Source of the DNA: Neurospora tetrasperma FGSC 2508
Lineage: Eukaryota > Ascomycota > Sordariomycetes > Sordariales > Sordariaceae
Direction of reading: 5' to 3'
Assembly (NCBI RefSeq): GCF_000213175.1
Contig: NW_009799179.1
Location: 7,954,059 to 8,018,058, forward strand
DNA length: 64,000 nucleotides
Shown here: one piece after another, positions 11,355 to 22,152 of the stretch
How the letters are laid out: each line of letters begins with the position of its first letter
Position numbering within the stretch: position 1 is the first letter of the stretch
The notes under the pieces: generated by a model
Seen by the model: only the letters and a program-made list of their open reading frames with translations
What the model was told of the DNA's origin: nothing
Database searches by the model: none
Made by a program: the position numbers and the translations under genes

Positions 11355-13016
11355 TTAAGAAGAAACCCCAAACAACCCCTTCACTCTCCTCCTAACTTCT
11401 CTTCCCATCGCCTCCCGTCCACTCCTCGTCCTCTGCACCGCATCCCGATTCTCATAAGCCCTCCGCAACAAATACTTCATGCACTCCCCCGTCGATCCCC
11501 ACACCAGGTACTTGTACACCTGCGGCTTATTGACCATTTCACTTCCCTTCTCACTGCCCTTCGCACTCTCCTTCTCCGCCGCTATCTCCATCTCCTTGGG
11601 ACTCTCGTGCGGCCCAGCAACAAGCTCACAACTAACCTCGTCCGCCATTCCCTGCAGCTGGGCGAACGCCACCTGTTCATAGCCCAGCTTGGCCACGCCG
11701 CTGTCGAGAAGGGCCTTGCCCTTGAGTACCGATTCGCGGTTGTGCGTGGCTAGAACGACGCCCACGTCGGGGAAGTTGGTCATCTCCTTTTCAGCAGATC
11801 CAGACTGGGGGGCAGGAGGTTGCAAGGGGCCAGACCAGGTCTTGCGGAGCAAGGCCTCAGCAATCCCATCGTACTGGCCATCCGTGTCGGCCTTGGTGTC
11901 GCAGATGAGATGTCTGGGATCAGCGCCCAAGTAAGCGCCGCGAACGAGTTTCACGCCGAGGGTGAACCCTTCGGACGCGGCGATGGCGAGGTGCTTGGAG
12001 AGAGTGGCAGGTGTGGATTTGAGGTAGGCTTGGTAAGTGCCGTAGACTACGGCGTTGCCGGTGCTGGTTTTGTTGTAGCGGCGCATGTAGTCGAGCGTCC
12101 AGTCGTCGATGCCAGGCTGGAGAGCATTTTGTTCGGCGTCGAAGAGGAGGCGGACGCCCCGCTCGGCGGCGAGGTTGCAGATCCCGTCGATGGCAGAGCC
12201 TAGGGCCTCGGAGGGTGGGAGCTGTTTGGAGAGACTATAAAGGGCCTGGCGGCCGGCACCGGTGAATTTGAGAGCTACGAAGTCGCCGGGAGAGGCAAGG
12301 CGGACGGTCTCCATGGTTCCTTCGGCCCAGGGATTAATTTCCGTGCGAATGCACTCCTCCGCAGCGGCGCCACCCTCGGCCGCGCAGGAGGCGAGATCTT
12401 TGGTCTCCGAATCGGTGAGAACTACCTCACGGGCATAGCCGAGGATGACACCACTGAAGCCGATTTGCTTGAGGGAGTCGATGGTTTGGCGGACCTCGGC
12501 CGGATTCTCACCGGCGCAGAATTGGGCGTAGAAGGTCTTCTTGAGGAATGCGCGGAGGAGAGGGTTTCGGTCGGGGTTAAGAACTGGGTTTGTAGTATGG
12601 GCTAGGACGGACATGACAGCTAGTGAAGGCGGTAGGAGGAAGGGCGAGGACGAGACGGTGGTGGTCATCCATGATCGGAGGACGTTTGTTAGTGGCAGTA
12701 CTGCCAATGGCGAAGGCCCCGGTGTCTTGGGCATCTCATTGGATTGGGGCCCGCCTGTTGCTGGTAATGATGATGCGTTGTCGATGGTTAGGTGGTCGGT
12801 AGGCTTAGGTCGGTTGGTGGAGGAGTGTATAAGTCGTGTGGCATATGTTCTCCCGACGCCGTTGATACGCCCGACCATTAGAGTTGAATGTGAGACATGA
12901 TGACGTGAGATAGAAGCGACGGCAGGTCCAAGGGCCGAAGCAATGCTTCTTGCCCGAGCATGTCCTATGTTGCAAACCAATTGCCTGCTGGCAGGTGATG
13001 TTGAAGTAGGAAACAT
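11355..13016 (-). CDS. proline dehydrogenase (proline oxidase), mitochondrial
   Basis: A single exon of 553 residues. The first ~70 residues are rich in Arg, Ser and Ala with few acids, as in a mitochondrial presequence. The body carries PRODH-fold blocks: FCAGE, FSGVILGYARE, WAEGTMETVRLASPGDFVALKFTGAG, a strand with LLFDAEQNALQPGID, VYGTYQAYLK, GVKLVRGAYLG and the C-terminal YLLRRAYENRDA that binds proline. Known reaction: FAD-dependent oxidation of L-proline to 1-pyrroline-5-carboxylate at the inner membrane, the first step of proline use (yeast PUT1, Aspergillus prnD). An insertion rich in Glu, Lys and Ser lies just before the last conserved block. No prn cluster partners (permease, P5C dehydrogenase, regulator) are nearby in this window. 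Confidence 0.92.
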   Translation of the reverse strand: MFPTSTSPASRQLVCNIGHARARSIASALGPAVASISRHHVSHSTLMVGRINGVGRTYATRLIHSSTNRPKPTDHLTIDNASSLPATGGPQSNEMPKTPGPSPLAVLPLTNVLRSWMTTTVSSSPFLLPPSLAVMSVLAHTTNPVLNPDRNPLLRAFLKKTFYAQFCAGENPAEVRQTIDSLKQIGFSGVILGYAREVVLTDSETKDLASCAAEGGAAAEECIRTEINPWAEGTMETVRLASPGDFVALKFTGAGRQALYSLSKQLPPSEALGSAIDGICNLAAERGVRLLFDAEQNALQPGIDDWTLDYMRRYNKTSTGNAVVYGTYQAYLKSTPATLSKHLAIAASEGFTLGVKLVRGAYLGADPRHLICDTKADTDGQYDGIAEALLRKTWSGPLQPPAPQSGSAEKEMTNFPDVGVVLATHNRESVLKGKALLDSGVAKLGYEQVAFAQLQGMADEVSCELVAGPHESPKEMEIAAEKESAKGSEKGSEMVNKPQVYKYLVWGSTGECMKYLLRRAYENRDAVQRTRSGREAMGREVRRRVKGLFGVSS

Positions 13017-14114
13017 ATTGCAGTGTAGGATGGAGGTACCGGGATGAGACCAAACAAAGACAGGTCAACACCGCACAAACACAAAGAATGATGAGGCAGG
13101 TACCGAGGAAAATAGAGACGGGGTTTATGACTGTGTGATATATAGATGCAGCTTGATTCATGGCAATCAACCATACCACAGACCCTCGTCTCATCTTTAT
13201 CTCTGGCTCGCCCCTGGGAGGCCGGGACCGCTAGCAAATCGAACGTACCAGATCCATCCCCTCCGAGTACACTAGCGCAGCGTGGGACGGGCAGAAGACA
13301 AGTGCAGGCCGACTTGCTACTCTACTATCTGGGATAAACCCTCATCGATCCTCCTTTGTCAAGGTTTCGTTGACGCGGGTGATGCTGCGGCGGGATGGTA
13401 CCTGATGCGGCCATTGGCATCAATTGCGCTTGCTTCTTATCGGGCGTCACGTGGCCGTCCCCCAAGGCCGCCAGTAGCCGCGATCTGCTGGGGGGTGATC
13501 GGAGAGGAGATTGGGCTGAGTGACGTCCCCCCTTTGATGCACGCTTGATGAATGGTCAACAATTGGTTCTTCCCAGCCCTGTCTCGCCAATGGAAGGATG
13601 CTGTAATAACAGTTCCAATACAAGCATTCCAGAGCTTTCCTAGATATACCCACCAATCAGCTGATACCTTTACCCCTGATGTAGGCCGCCGGCTCTTTGA
13701 AATTCAATGCCGACGTTGGAAACCTTCGATACGTACTGGCCAATAATGATGACTTGTGGGCATACCTCGGCGAAAGAACGCCGGTATATGTCTAGACTCT
13801 ACTCTATAGAATCCGATGCGGCTGAGCGGGCGCCATGTTGGATTCCCACAATGCTTGGGCATTTCGTGCAGAATTGAGGGTCTTGAGTTTGTCATAGAAA
13901 TGGACTAGTAAACCGACTGTCCGATAAGTTGCAGGGGTCGTGTTGTTTCGACCTTGAATAACCGTTGCGGAGCATTTGGGGCTTCCGAAATCGGCTGTGA
14001 TGGTAACATTGAAAAGCAACTAACCAACCTTGTGTTTTGTATCTCTTCACCGATCGAATTGGGATGTACCTTTGGGCGAAAGTGTGGGCAGAGAGGATTG
14101 GGATTTTGTCGTTT
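13017..14114. other. intergenic, no supported gene
   Basis: Between proline dehydrogenase (5' side) and the Tim17-like gene (3' side). Several frames of 60-130 codons exist on both strands with no domain. I see no RNA gene or repeat. Confidence 0.45.
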
Positions 14115-14787
14115 TTAAATCACCCGCTCCTTCTGGTTTTCGTCCGCGGTATTCTTAAAGCCGCCAACGCGGCGCTTGAGGAATTCGACATATCCGATGG
14201 GTCGACCTCTTGCGATGCCAGCTACATCCTGCAAGCCTCCGTATGCGAGACCTACGACCAGGGCAGTTTTGGTTGTTCGAGCCGCCATGGGCAAAGAGAA
14301 TCGATCTATATGAGAAAGTCATGATTAGCGTTTGATGCGCAAGATTTAGGACAGACAATCACGTACTCCATAGACTGAAGGCTCCCGCAACAGTCACACA
14401 GGCGGTTACAGTGTTGAAGATGTCGGCCGTCCCGCGATAGGCGTCAAACATGTGCTCGATGCCAAACATGGCTGTTGTCCAGAAGCAAATCTTGGCTCCC
14501 ATCCTGGCACCCTCCTTGGCGCCGCCCCAGATTGAGTTGTAGTTCTTGCTCTTGTGGTAAAAGTACCATCCCATCTTGGTGGTCGGCAGCTTATGGGCGT
14601 GTTCGGCGCGAAAGCGCATACCGGATGTCTTGATGCCCTGGCTTATTCCAAGTGTGAAGCCAATGAGCAGAGCAGTGCTCGACGCAAGGGGGATTCGCAC
14701 GGCATCCGGAATGGAAAGACGACACTTGGTAACGTATTCGGGGACGGACTCTGGCGCGGCGGCCTCGGTTTCTTTGGTGGTTGACAT
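14115..14787 (-). CDS. Tim17/Tim22/Tim23-fold membrane protein
   Basis: Exons 14787..14367 and 14305..14115 encode 203 residues. The intron (A|GTACGT ... TATAG) is phase 1 and restores Trp-Asn-Arg; reading through it stops after two residues. Seen: four moderately hydrophobic Gly/Ala-rich segments, and a central block with FGIEHMFDAYRG, DIFNTVTACV and AGAFSLW, which resembles the Tim17-family pattern of an Arg-Gly followed by an Asn-Thr helix and a Gly-Ala exit. The family includes inner-membrane import channels and complex I assembly or accessory subunits. This one is not obviously Tim17, Tim22 or Tim23 by its ends, and its exact role is unknown to me; a TIMMDC1-like or other import-related role is possible. 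It is divergently arranged with the 139-residue gene at 15359. Confidence 0.72.
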
Positions 14788-15358
14788 GTCGACCAGTATC
14801 GAATGTCGTATCGCAGTCTCCTGTCGTGATGTGCTTGTCGGAATCCTCAGGCAATGGAAGTTGTGGAGTTCAATTGGGGCAGCTCGAGCCGATGTAAAGA
14901 CGTCAAGGTGTTTTGCAGCTGTTTGCTGGCGATCCACCGTGTTGGACAGTGAAAGACAAGGGAACTGGATCAGTGTCACTGGAAACAACTTGAAATCTCC
15001 CCCGAAAGTCCAGGTTGACGAGACGGGAACCGAACAGCTTGGTCGGCTGCATGCCTGCATGTGTATATCAGAGATTGGAAATGGCCCGAGCTCCCTTCTA
15101 GCTGCCCCCTCCAAAACGCGGAGAAAGCGGGTCGGATCGCGTCTGCAGTCTCCAACCTGGGCCACCCGACCAACGTCATCACAGCCCAACCCCACTGTCC
15201 ATCCCTTGTTGCAGCTTCCACATGCCAGGAACAAACTGACCCCAACTTTTTAGATCTCAGCCTAGCGAAATCTTGACAAAGGGTTTCTACTTTTTCTTCT
15301 GTACACTAAACATAGTCCGTCTCAAAGACCCCATTACCGTCATAGTTGAAAAGTCACA
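14788..15358. other. shared promoter region of a divergent pair
   Basis: About 570 bp separates the start codons of the Tim17-like gene (minus) and the small gene at 15359 (plus). The frame on the minus strand extends upstream through here without a stop but without protein-like features, so I read it as 5' UTR and promoter. Confidence 0.5.
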
Positions 15359-15841
15359 ATGGTAAAAAACCGCCATCTCCGTCGGGCTTCTCTCCAACTT
15401 TGCTGACCATCACCGTCGTCCCAGCCTCGCACCACCAACAACCCGGTCGATGACCCTCGCATCACCCTTCGCCTCAAATGCGGTATCCATACAATCTTCC
15501 TCTTCGTTATGCTAGATTGGACCTTTGCCAAGGTGTCCGAAGAGCTACTCATGATCCTCCATGACCGCTACCCCAACGGTCTTACATTCAGCGTCGATGC
15601 CGAACCGGTCCCTCTCCCCGAAGGCGATGTCAAAATCGTTTATGGAATCCCTAGACACCCTAATGGGGATTTAAGCCACGGGTGGAAGAAGCTCAAGGTG
15701 GAAGACGAGGACACGGTAGAATCATCCAAGCTTGCGGATGTAAGCGCTGTGGCCTTTGCGCTGGTTGATCCTGAGTCGGAGGGCAATGTGCCGTTTGATG
15801 TCACTGTTCCGCGGTTGGACGACTATGATGAAGAGTACTGA
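15359..15841 (+). CDS. small conserved-looking protein, unknown function, ATG-only first exon
   Basis: The model has exon 1 consisting only of the ATG at 15359..15361, an intron 15362..15424, and exon 2 15425..15841, giving 139 residues. Support: ATG is followed directly by GTAAAA; a CTGAC branch-like motif lies about 20 nt before a CCCAG acceptor; reading straight through hits a stop after 15 codons; and the spliced frame adds a plausible N-terminus (PRTTNNPVDDPRITLRLKCGI) before HTIFLFVMLDWTFAKV. The protein has an acidic C-terminus (LDDYDEEY) and the strand-helix pattern of a small beta-grasp-like fold, which I infer only from hydrophobicity. I do not recognise the family. The alternative is a start at the internal Met at 15509, giving 110 residues. 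Confidence 0.6.
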
Positions 15842-16193
15842 ATTATGGGAGGGAACATAACGGCGTTTGCGCGGCGCATTGGTTTAGATTCAGGCTGCAT
15901 GGCGGCAAGGTCGGCGTTCGGGTTGAAGATATTGAACAGAAATGAAAAGGCGCTTTGGTTATGGGAAAAGGATGCATCATACGTCTTCCTGACATGTATA
16001 CCACTGGCTGTTACATCGTTATCTGAAAATTCCAAGGTAAAACATCCTTCCACTTTCCCCTATCCCTTTCTTCAAAGAAAAAAAAATCGAATCAGTTCGC
16101 CTTTTCCCACTATCCAAACAAGACCTAAAAGCCAGAACTCTTGGTGACTCTAAACTCCACAGACACCCCAGCCCACCACAAACTTCCCTCCCA
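15842..16193. other. intergenic between convergent genes
   Basis: 3' regions of the small gene and the CVNH-type gene. Nothing else seen. Confidence 0.5.
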
Positions 16194-16852
16194 TCAGGCC
16201 AGTACCGCAACGTGACCGAGGCAACTAAGCAAACCATGAAAATTGCTGATAATACCATCTAAGACCTCCTTGTCAGTAACATCACAAAGCCAAACTCGGA
16301 ATCTTTGCTTACCAAGATTTATGTAGGTGTCACCCCACTTCTCGCCATCATAACAGCTGCAGTGAAGCCATGTAAACATACCCAATTTCCCCTTGGGGTC
16401 GGGACTGAGCCAGCAATCACCGCAGGTATTACCAAACCATCCACTGACGGATTGCTCGTCAGTTATCTGTTGTGATTGAAAGGTAAAAAACCAAGAAAAC
16501 TTACTTGTCTTGCATCATCAGATAACCATCGACGTTGGCGATGCACTGTCCGAGATACTGCCGTGACTTCAGATACGAACCATCTTCGGTCTGGCATTCT
16601 GCTAAGAAGTCCATGTCGAGGGGGTGGGTTCCTGGCGTCATATACCACTTGAGGCAGCATTAGTACTGGGTGGGTACGTACTGAAACCAAGAAAGCAAAA
16701 GAGTCACTCACGCGTGTGCATCCTCCGAAGGCGGTTTCGTTATGTCCCGTGGGCTCGACATTGTCCAGGCCCCCAACAGGTTCAATGGCCAGTCCATGGA
16801 CCGCACCCAAGAATAGCACTGCCGCAAACAAAAGCTTGGATAGGATCTGCAT
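16194..16852 (-). CDS. secreted CVNH (cyanovirin-N homology) domain protein
   Basis: Four exons, 16852..16712, 16647..16505, 16443..16313 and 16258..16194, encode 159 residues. The first ~22 residues (MQILSKLLFAAVLFLGAVHG) are a signal peptide. The rest carries two half-repeats with the CVNH pattern of Cys-containing strand, Gly, then Asn-rich turn: FLAECQTEDGSYLKSRQYLGQC followed by a W-x-G-N turn, and FTWLHCSCYDG followed by YINLDGIISNFHG and a closing SCLG. Nine or so cysteines suggest disulphides. Known for the family: small carbohydrate-binding proteins found in filamentous fungi and ferns. Splice sites: intron 1 uses a TACTAAT branch and CAAG acceptor, intron 2 ends at CGTCAG, intron 4 at CTTAG after CTGAC. 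Intron 1 and 2 acceptors were chosen because the alternatives give stops. Confidence 0.72.
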
Positions 16853-18070
16853 TAAGGGCACTGATCGGAGAGTTCTTGTCAAAATTCCAAGATTTGCTGT
16901 TATTTCGAATCTGTCAAAAGCCTTCCAGAAATCAAGCCGCATGCAAGGACGGCTCCCGGGGAGCTTATTATGCTTCGAATTCATCATGACTTTAACCCAC
17001 TCCCCCATTCTATCTCACCTATACGCGACTGACAAGGCAACGAGTGTCAAGATCTGTGTAGGACCGATCTCGGTGTAAACTGATTGGTGCCACTCTTCGC
17101 GTACACCTTCAGCTGTCTTTGGTCTGTGCTGTCCGACGGAAAAACGAAGGTCTAGGGCCAGTGATTTTCCCTGTACACTGCTACAAAGTCAACATTGCAA
17201 GATGGAGCTCGGCCTCAACAAGACCGTGTGGAGGAGAAGGACTTTGCGTCAAGGCACACAAGGTTGATGAGCCCCCCATTAACATAGAGAAGCAAATCTA
17301 TGAGTTACCGGCCAGTAGACTAGCAGTCAAAGCAAGGCGGGAAGACGGTGTTTGAAACTTGCACATCAGTTGGACTGACTCTGCTTGCCGGGCCACGGAG
17401 CCGTTGGCAGCTACACAATCACGGACAATGTTTCGGACTGACTTGATGATTGTCGACGAGCGTTGCCACCGGTAAGATGATTTGTCTGAGCTTGTCACTT
17501 TCCAGAGCCTTCAGGATGATCAGAAAAAGATTTGGTTTTTAGGGGAAACCATCATCCACTGGTGTAGAACTCCCTTTTTTTCTTTTTGAGGGATAGGTCG
17601 TACGACCCCCATGTTGAAGAACTCCTATGTCGGGTCTGACAAGATCTGGACCCCTTATACCAAGACATGGTGAGCACCATGGATCTGGGGAACTCCAATT
17701 CAGGGGCATGCAGTGGAGTTGAACCATGACATAACGTTCGAGTGCAGTTGCCGCCGGCAAATCCCCCCCCCCCTCTTCTCCCCCTCAACTCTTGGCATTC
17801 TTCACCTGAAAATTGGCGAAACACGACTGGAGCATCGCCGACACGCTCTCATGCGGCGCAATTTGTTGACTCCTTTTTTTGTCGACTCCAAATCGGGAAT
17901 TATCACAACAACAGACCCCTGACACTCATTGTCCCGGTTCCACGAGGACTCTTCAGACCTCTCGTTTGAGGGCATAGTGTTTTTGCTTTTTCTCTCTCTT
18001 TTTTGGTCTATACCCTATATACCCTTTCACATGTGTCTCTGTTTCCCCATGTCGCGATAGTCAACATCCA
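16853..18070. other. intergenic, divergent promoter region
   Basis: Between the CVNH gene and the metallophosphoesterase gene. Contains a C-run at about 17766..17772 and a pyrimidine-rich stretch just before 18071. No gene-like frame was recognised. Confidence 0.45.
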
Positions 18071-20065
18071 ATGTCGCAACTCTCCTGGTCCCCGACGGCG
18101 ACCCTCCGCAAGGGCTTGCGCATCTTCCTCCCCATCTCCCTAGCTCTGACGATATACCTCTACTTCTTCCCCTTTTTCGGAAAATGCGCCTTTCCATTGC
18201 CGCCTGTCCAACATAATGCGCCCGCCGACACAGGCTACCATGCCTTCCTCGAGACGGTCAAGTTGCACCTTTCGCTACCGTCTGTGCCCGTAGACGAAAC
18301 CGATCCTACCTCGACACCCACCGTTACACCTTCGCGACCGCTTGCGCCGTTTCGTCTCCTCGCACTCGGCGACCCGCAGCTCGAAGGCGACACCTCGATC
18401 CCAACCGAGTACCTAGGCGTCTTCCCGCACGTCAAGAGCCTCTTCCGCCACCTGACCTTCCAGACCAGCCACGCCTCTCTACGATGGCGCCTCCGCCAGT
18501 GCTTCCACGAGATCGTCGATATTTTTTTCGAAGACGTCTTCAACCTTGCCGAGTCCTACCGCAAGCGCTTCGACCACTGGGGTAACGACTACTACCTTGC
18601 CCACATCTACCGCACGCTACACTGGTGGTCACGCCCGACGCATGTCACCGTTCTCGGTGACCTTCTTGGCAGTCAGTGGGTCACCGACGATGAATTCTAC
18701 TGGCGCGCCCACCGCTTCTGGAACCGCGTCTTCAAAGGCGGCGAGCGCGTCCCCGACGAAGTCGCCATGTACCCAGCCGACGAGTACGACCTAACCGGCT
18801 ACCTCTCGACTAGCGGTCCAGCCAACGACTCTTCCGTCTGGACCAAGCGCATCATCAACGTAGCGGGGAACCATGACATTGGATACGCAGGCGACATTAA
18901 CACTAATCTTACCGCGCGCTTCGAAGACGCCTTTGGCAAGATCAACTACGAGCTCCGCTTCGAGCTGCCCCTTACCAACAAGTCCCTGACCTCGACCCTC
19001 TTCGACGCCCTCGACAACCCGCTCTCCGACCGTCTCGTGCCCGAACTCCGTCTCGTCGTACTCAACGACATGAACCTCGACACGCCCGCTTTGTCGACCG
19101 AACTACAAGACGACACCTACTCCTTCATCAACAGCGTCATCAACACCGCCAGCGCGGTGCAGTTCAAGGGCCACTTCACTTTGGTGCTCACGCACGTGCC
19201 GCTTTACAAACCCGACGGCGTCTGCGTCGATTCGCCGCTCTTCACCTTCCACGACCACGACGGGACCTTGAAGGAGCAGAACCAGTTGAGTCTGGCGGCC
19301 AGCAAGGGGTTCCTTGAGGGCATGCTGGGAATGTCGGGAAATAAAGACGCGCCTGGCAACGGCCAGGGCAGGAGGGGGATTATACTGAACGGACATGATC
19401 ATGAGGGGTGCGATACATGGCATTATATCAACCAGTCTTTTGTCGAGGTGGAGAGGCTTGTCCAATCTGAAGACGGGGAGTACGAGATCGAGAGAAAGCA
19501 GAGGGAGTGGGAGGTCAAGAGGTACAAGCAGGCCAAGAAGGAGTCCCTGATCGGTCGCGAGGATATGCCGGGCGTGAGGGAGGTGACGGTGCGAAGCATG
19601 ATGGGCGAGTTTGGCGGGAACGCGGGGCTTCTGAGCGTCTGGTTCGACGAGGAGGAGTGGGAGTGGAAGGCCGAGTATGCGACGTGCCCGATGGGCACCC
19701 AGCATTTGTGGTGGGTGGTGCATTTTATGGATTTCTTTGTGATTTTGGGGGCGGTGCTGTTGGCCGGCGCAGGAGTGGCGGGGTGGTTTGGTGTGGATGT
19801 TGATAGAGCTGTTGTGAGGGGGTTGAGGAGGATGGTTGGTGGAAGGAAATACAGACGGAGGACGGGCGAGAGGAGCGAGAGACAAGAAAGGCTTAGGGGG
19901 GAGGGAGAGAGGCATAGAGATGAAAGAGGGAAAAGCCGCGATCGAGGGGTCTTGAAGGATCGGACGAGGTCAAAGTCCAGGAGGCGGTTGGAGAGGAGGG
20001 GTGTGACGCCTGATCAGCAGTTATGGAGTGAGGCGAAGAAGAGGTTGGATTATGCAAAGTCGTGA
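18071..20065 (+). CDS. ted1: Ted1/Cdc1-type metallophosphoesterase (GPI-glycan remodelling)
   Basis: A single exon of 664 residues. Topology seen: a transmembrane segment at about 18-36, a large lumenal domain, a second membrane segment near 555-580, and a very basic Arg-rich tail. The metallophosphoesterase metal ligands are all visible: GDPQ (Asp101), TVLGDLLGS (about 197), VAGNHDIGY (about 266), LTHVPLY and LNGHDHEGCD (about 445). Known for the family: yeast Ted1 and Cdc1 and mammalian PGAP5 are ER/Golgi enzymes that remove ethanolamine phosphate from mannose of the GPI anchor, needed for export of GPI proteins. Ted1 rather than Cdc1 is my preference, from the two-membrane-segment layout and overall length; the distinction needs a tree. 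Codon use is strongly C-ending, like a well expressed gene. Confidence 0.82.
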   Translation: MSQLSWSPTATLRKGLRIFLPISLALTIYLYFFPFFGKCAFPLPPVQHNAPADTGYHAFLETVKLHLSLPSVPVDETDPTSTPTVTPSRPLAPFRLLALGDPQLEGDTSIPTEYLGVFPHVKSLFRHLTFQTSHASLRWRLRQCFHEIVDIFFEDVFNLAESYRKRFDHWGNDYYLAHIYRTLHWWSRPTHVTVLGDLLGSQWVTDDEFYWRAHRFWNRVFKGGERVPDEVAMYPADEYDLTGYLSTSGPANDSSVWTKRIINVAGNHDIGYAGDINTNLTARFEDAFGKINYELRFELPLTNKSLTSTLFDALDNPLSDRLVPELRLVVLNDMNLDTPALSTELQDDTYSFINSVINTASAVQFKGHFTLVLTHVPLYKPDGVCVDSPLFTFHDHDGTLKEQNQLSLAASKGFLEGMLGMSGNKDAPGNGQGRRGIILNGHDHEGCDTWHYINQSFVEVERLVQSEDGEYEIERKQREWEVKRYKQAKKESLIGREDMPGVREVTVRSMMGEFGGNAGLLSVWFDEEEWEWKAEYATCPMGTQHLWWVVHFMDFFVILGAVLLAGAGVAGWFGVDVDRAVVRGLRRMVGGRKYRRRTGERSERQERLRGEGERHRDERGKSRDRGVLKDRTRSKSRRRLERRGVTPDQQLWSEAKKRLDYAKS

Positions 20066-20390
20066 TGTTTTGATGTTTCATGTAGGGGATGATATGGGGT
20101 AGTGGGTTTCTTTTGGATAGAACACCAATTGGATTAGGATTTTCTGTCCCTATATGCATTATTGCGTGTACAAGCTCAGTTGCTTCTATGGTCGTTATCC
20201 CGTTTTGTGATCTGCTCATTGCTGCTATCTGTTTGACTTTGATAAGGTTTTGCGGGATACGCCAAGTTAACATTGGGCTTGGATTATTCTCAAAGTAGGG
20301 CACATCCAAACCAAAAGAAAACTCAAGAACTTCATTATTCATCATCAGTCGCTTTCATCCGAAACCAGCCCAAACCACCCCCAAGACATC
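20066..20390. other. intergenic between convergent genes
   Basis: Shared 3' region of the metallophosphoesterase and RraA-like genes; nothing recognised. Confidence 0.5.
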
Positions 20391-21230
20391 TCACCCCCTA
20401 AACTTCTTACTAGCCTCCGCAAAACTCATCCCCCCTTCAATAGCAACCTGCATCTTTGCATCCGCCTCCACCTGCTTCGCCATCAACGGCAGCGCCTGCT
20501 CCGCCATCTCCTTGGGAAGGACCACCACGCCATTGATATCCCCAACGATATAATCCCCCGGGTTAATCATCATATCCTCCTGCTCGTCCGTCTGCAGCTT
20601 GACGGGCACGTTCACAGCGACCACCTTCAACAGCTCGGCAGGCGGCGCAGTGCCCACGTCCCGAGCGAAAATGGGATAATGCAGGTCTCGTTGCTCTTGG
20701 AGGTCCCGGAAGCGGCCGTCGATGACGGAGCCGACGGCTCCTAGGGCGCGGGCGCGCGTGGACATGAGGCCGCCGTAGACGGCGTTGGGGGTCTTGGCGG
20801 GGGCGGAGACGAAGACTATGGAGCCTTGGGGGACGTCGTCGATCTGAGTGATGCATGTTGATGTTTTGTTTAGTTTGGAATCATGCAAGAAAGAATAAAT
20901 GAAAGTGAGGTTGAGTAACTTAAGTGACTTACATAGTGAGTAGGGTGCTTTGGTCTCGGGTCATCCAAAGGAACATATCGGACTGTGTAGGCGGGACCGA
21001 CGATTTTGGTTGCGCCTTCTTGACGGTGGGGGGACCACATGGTCAGACCGGAGAGAAAACCGCCATTGCGATACTTGAGCTTGATGAGGGCGTCCGAGAC
21101 ATCGCACCTGTTTTTGTGTATTTTTGATGTGTTAATTCGTGGGTTCGACAATAACGGGGTTCTTTAGATGATTGATGACATACGTTGTGTACTGCTGCAA
21201 CGCCTTGACGATGGGATCTTCCTTTGTCAT
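20391..21230 (-). CDS. RraA-like aldolase/decarboxylase family protein
   Basis: Three exons, 21230..21184, 21107..20933 and 20843..20391, give 224 residues. All splice sites are canonical (GTATGT...ACAG, GTAAGT...CTCAG). Seen: CDVSDALIKL near the N-terminus, IVGPAYTVRYVP, a GLMSTRARALGAVGSVIDG block followed by FRDL, and PGDYIVGDINGVVVLPKE. The spaced Gly-Asp-Gly and Arg-Asp are the metal and substrate-binding signature of the RraA/HMG-aldolase fold. Known for fungal members (yeast YER010C type): divalent-metal-dependent 4-hydroxy-4-methyl-2-oxoglutarate aldolase and oxaloacetate decarboxylase activity. The in vivo substrate here is unknown. The length fits fungal single-domain members. Confidence 0.87.
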
Positions 21231-22152
21231 CTTTGCTGATGTTGATAGGGACTATGATATTGTGTTGTTGTAGTTCAGTTGTGAATCTGATCGACAACAA
21301 GTTGACAGCCGAGGTTGCGGGGTCACTTGGGACAAGTAGTGTAGTTCTTTGGTGTAAGTGTCTTAGTAAGGTATCTCGAACGCTCAACTCATACAATATC
21401 TCGAGTGTTTAACCAACCAAGAGGTGATTAAAGATCACTTATATATCTCCAAAACATATAGTGATGTTCACATGTTGCAGGATGCAATACATCATGCCCG
21501 TCGTCGACACAAGCGGGAGGGAAGCGTGGGAAGCTCGGCGACGGCCGGCTGACAAGTGGGACTGTGGAGATCAATGACACCGTTGGGGTCCGTTTCCGTC
21601 CGGCCGTCAATGGACGCCAAGCCCGCAAAACCTGGGGAAGTCTCAGGGGGTTTGGACCCGGACCGTTCGGCATGTGACGGTGCTTCGTCTATGTTTTTCT
21701 CTCAAGCTTTCTCTCAGATGGAGATCCTATTCTGATCGTGGCTTCAACTCTCAATAATCAGCTTGACGGACAAGTGACGTGCGGTTGAAATCTGATTATG
21801 ATGCAGATATCTTTGGCTGAGGTTCAAGCCCCTATTCGTCTACAGAGCGCTTTACTTGTCACAAGGTATATGGGGACCTCAGATGACTTCACGAGATAAG
21901 ACTCAATTTATCGGTCAAGTTCTTTAGAAATGCGAGTCAAATGGCTCTCGGCTCGTAATAGGGACTAAACACACTTTAACGTACCCCGATAGATTGAGTA
22001 GCGACGTCATGGTGCGCTCTTCATATTGTACAACTTCCAGATAAAAGCAGTTCGCAATGCAATCCCAAACTAACCCAAAAACGCCTGTCCCAACCCAATA
22101 TGCTCCCAGACCACCATCATACCCTTCATTATTGACCTGCGGCGTGAACACG
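21231..22152. other. intergenic, no supported gene
   Basis: Lies between the 5' end of the RraA-like gene and the 3' end of the F-box-like gene. Short frames only; no RNA gene or repeat seen. Confidence 0.45.

Noticed and set aside
19103-19915. 270-codon Pro/His-rich frame antisense to the metallophosphoesterase
   Set aside because: Shadow of the coding strand, without a domain.
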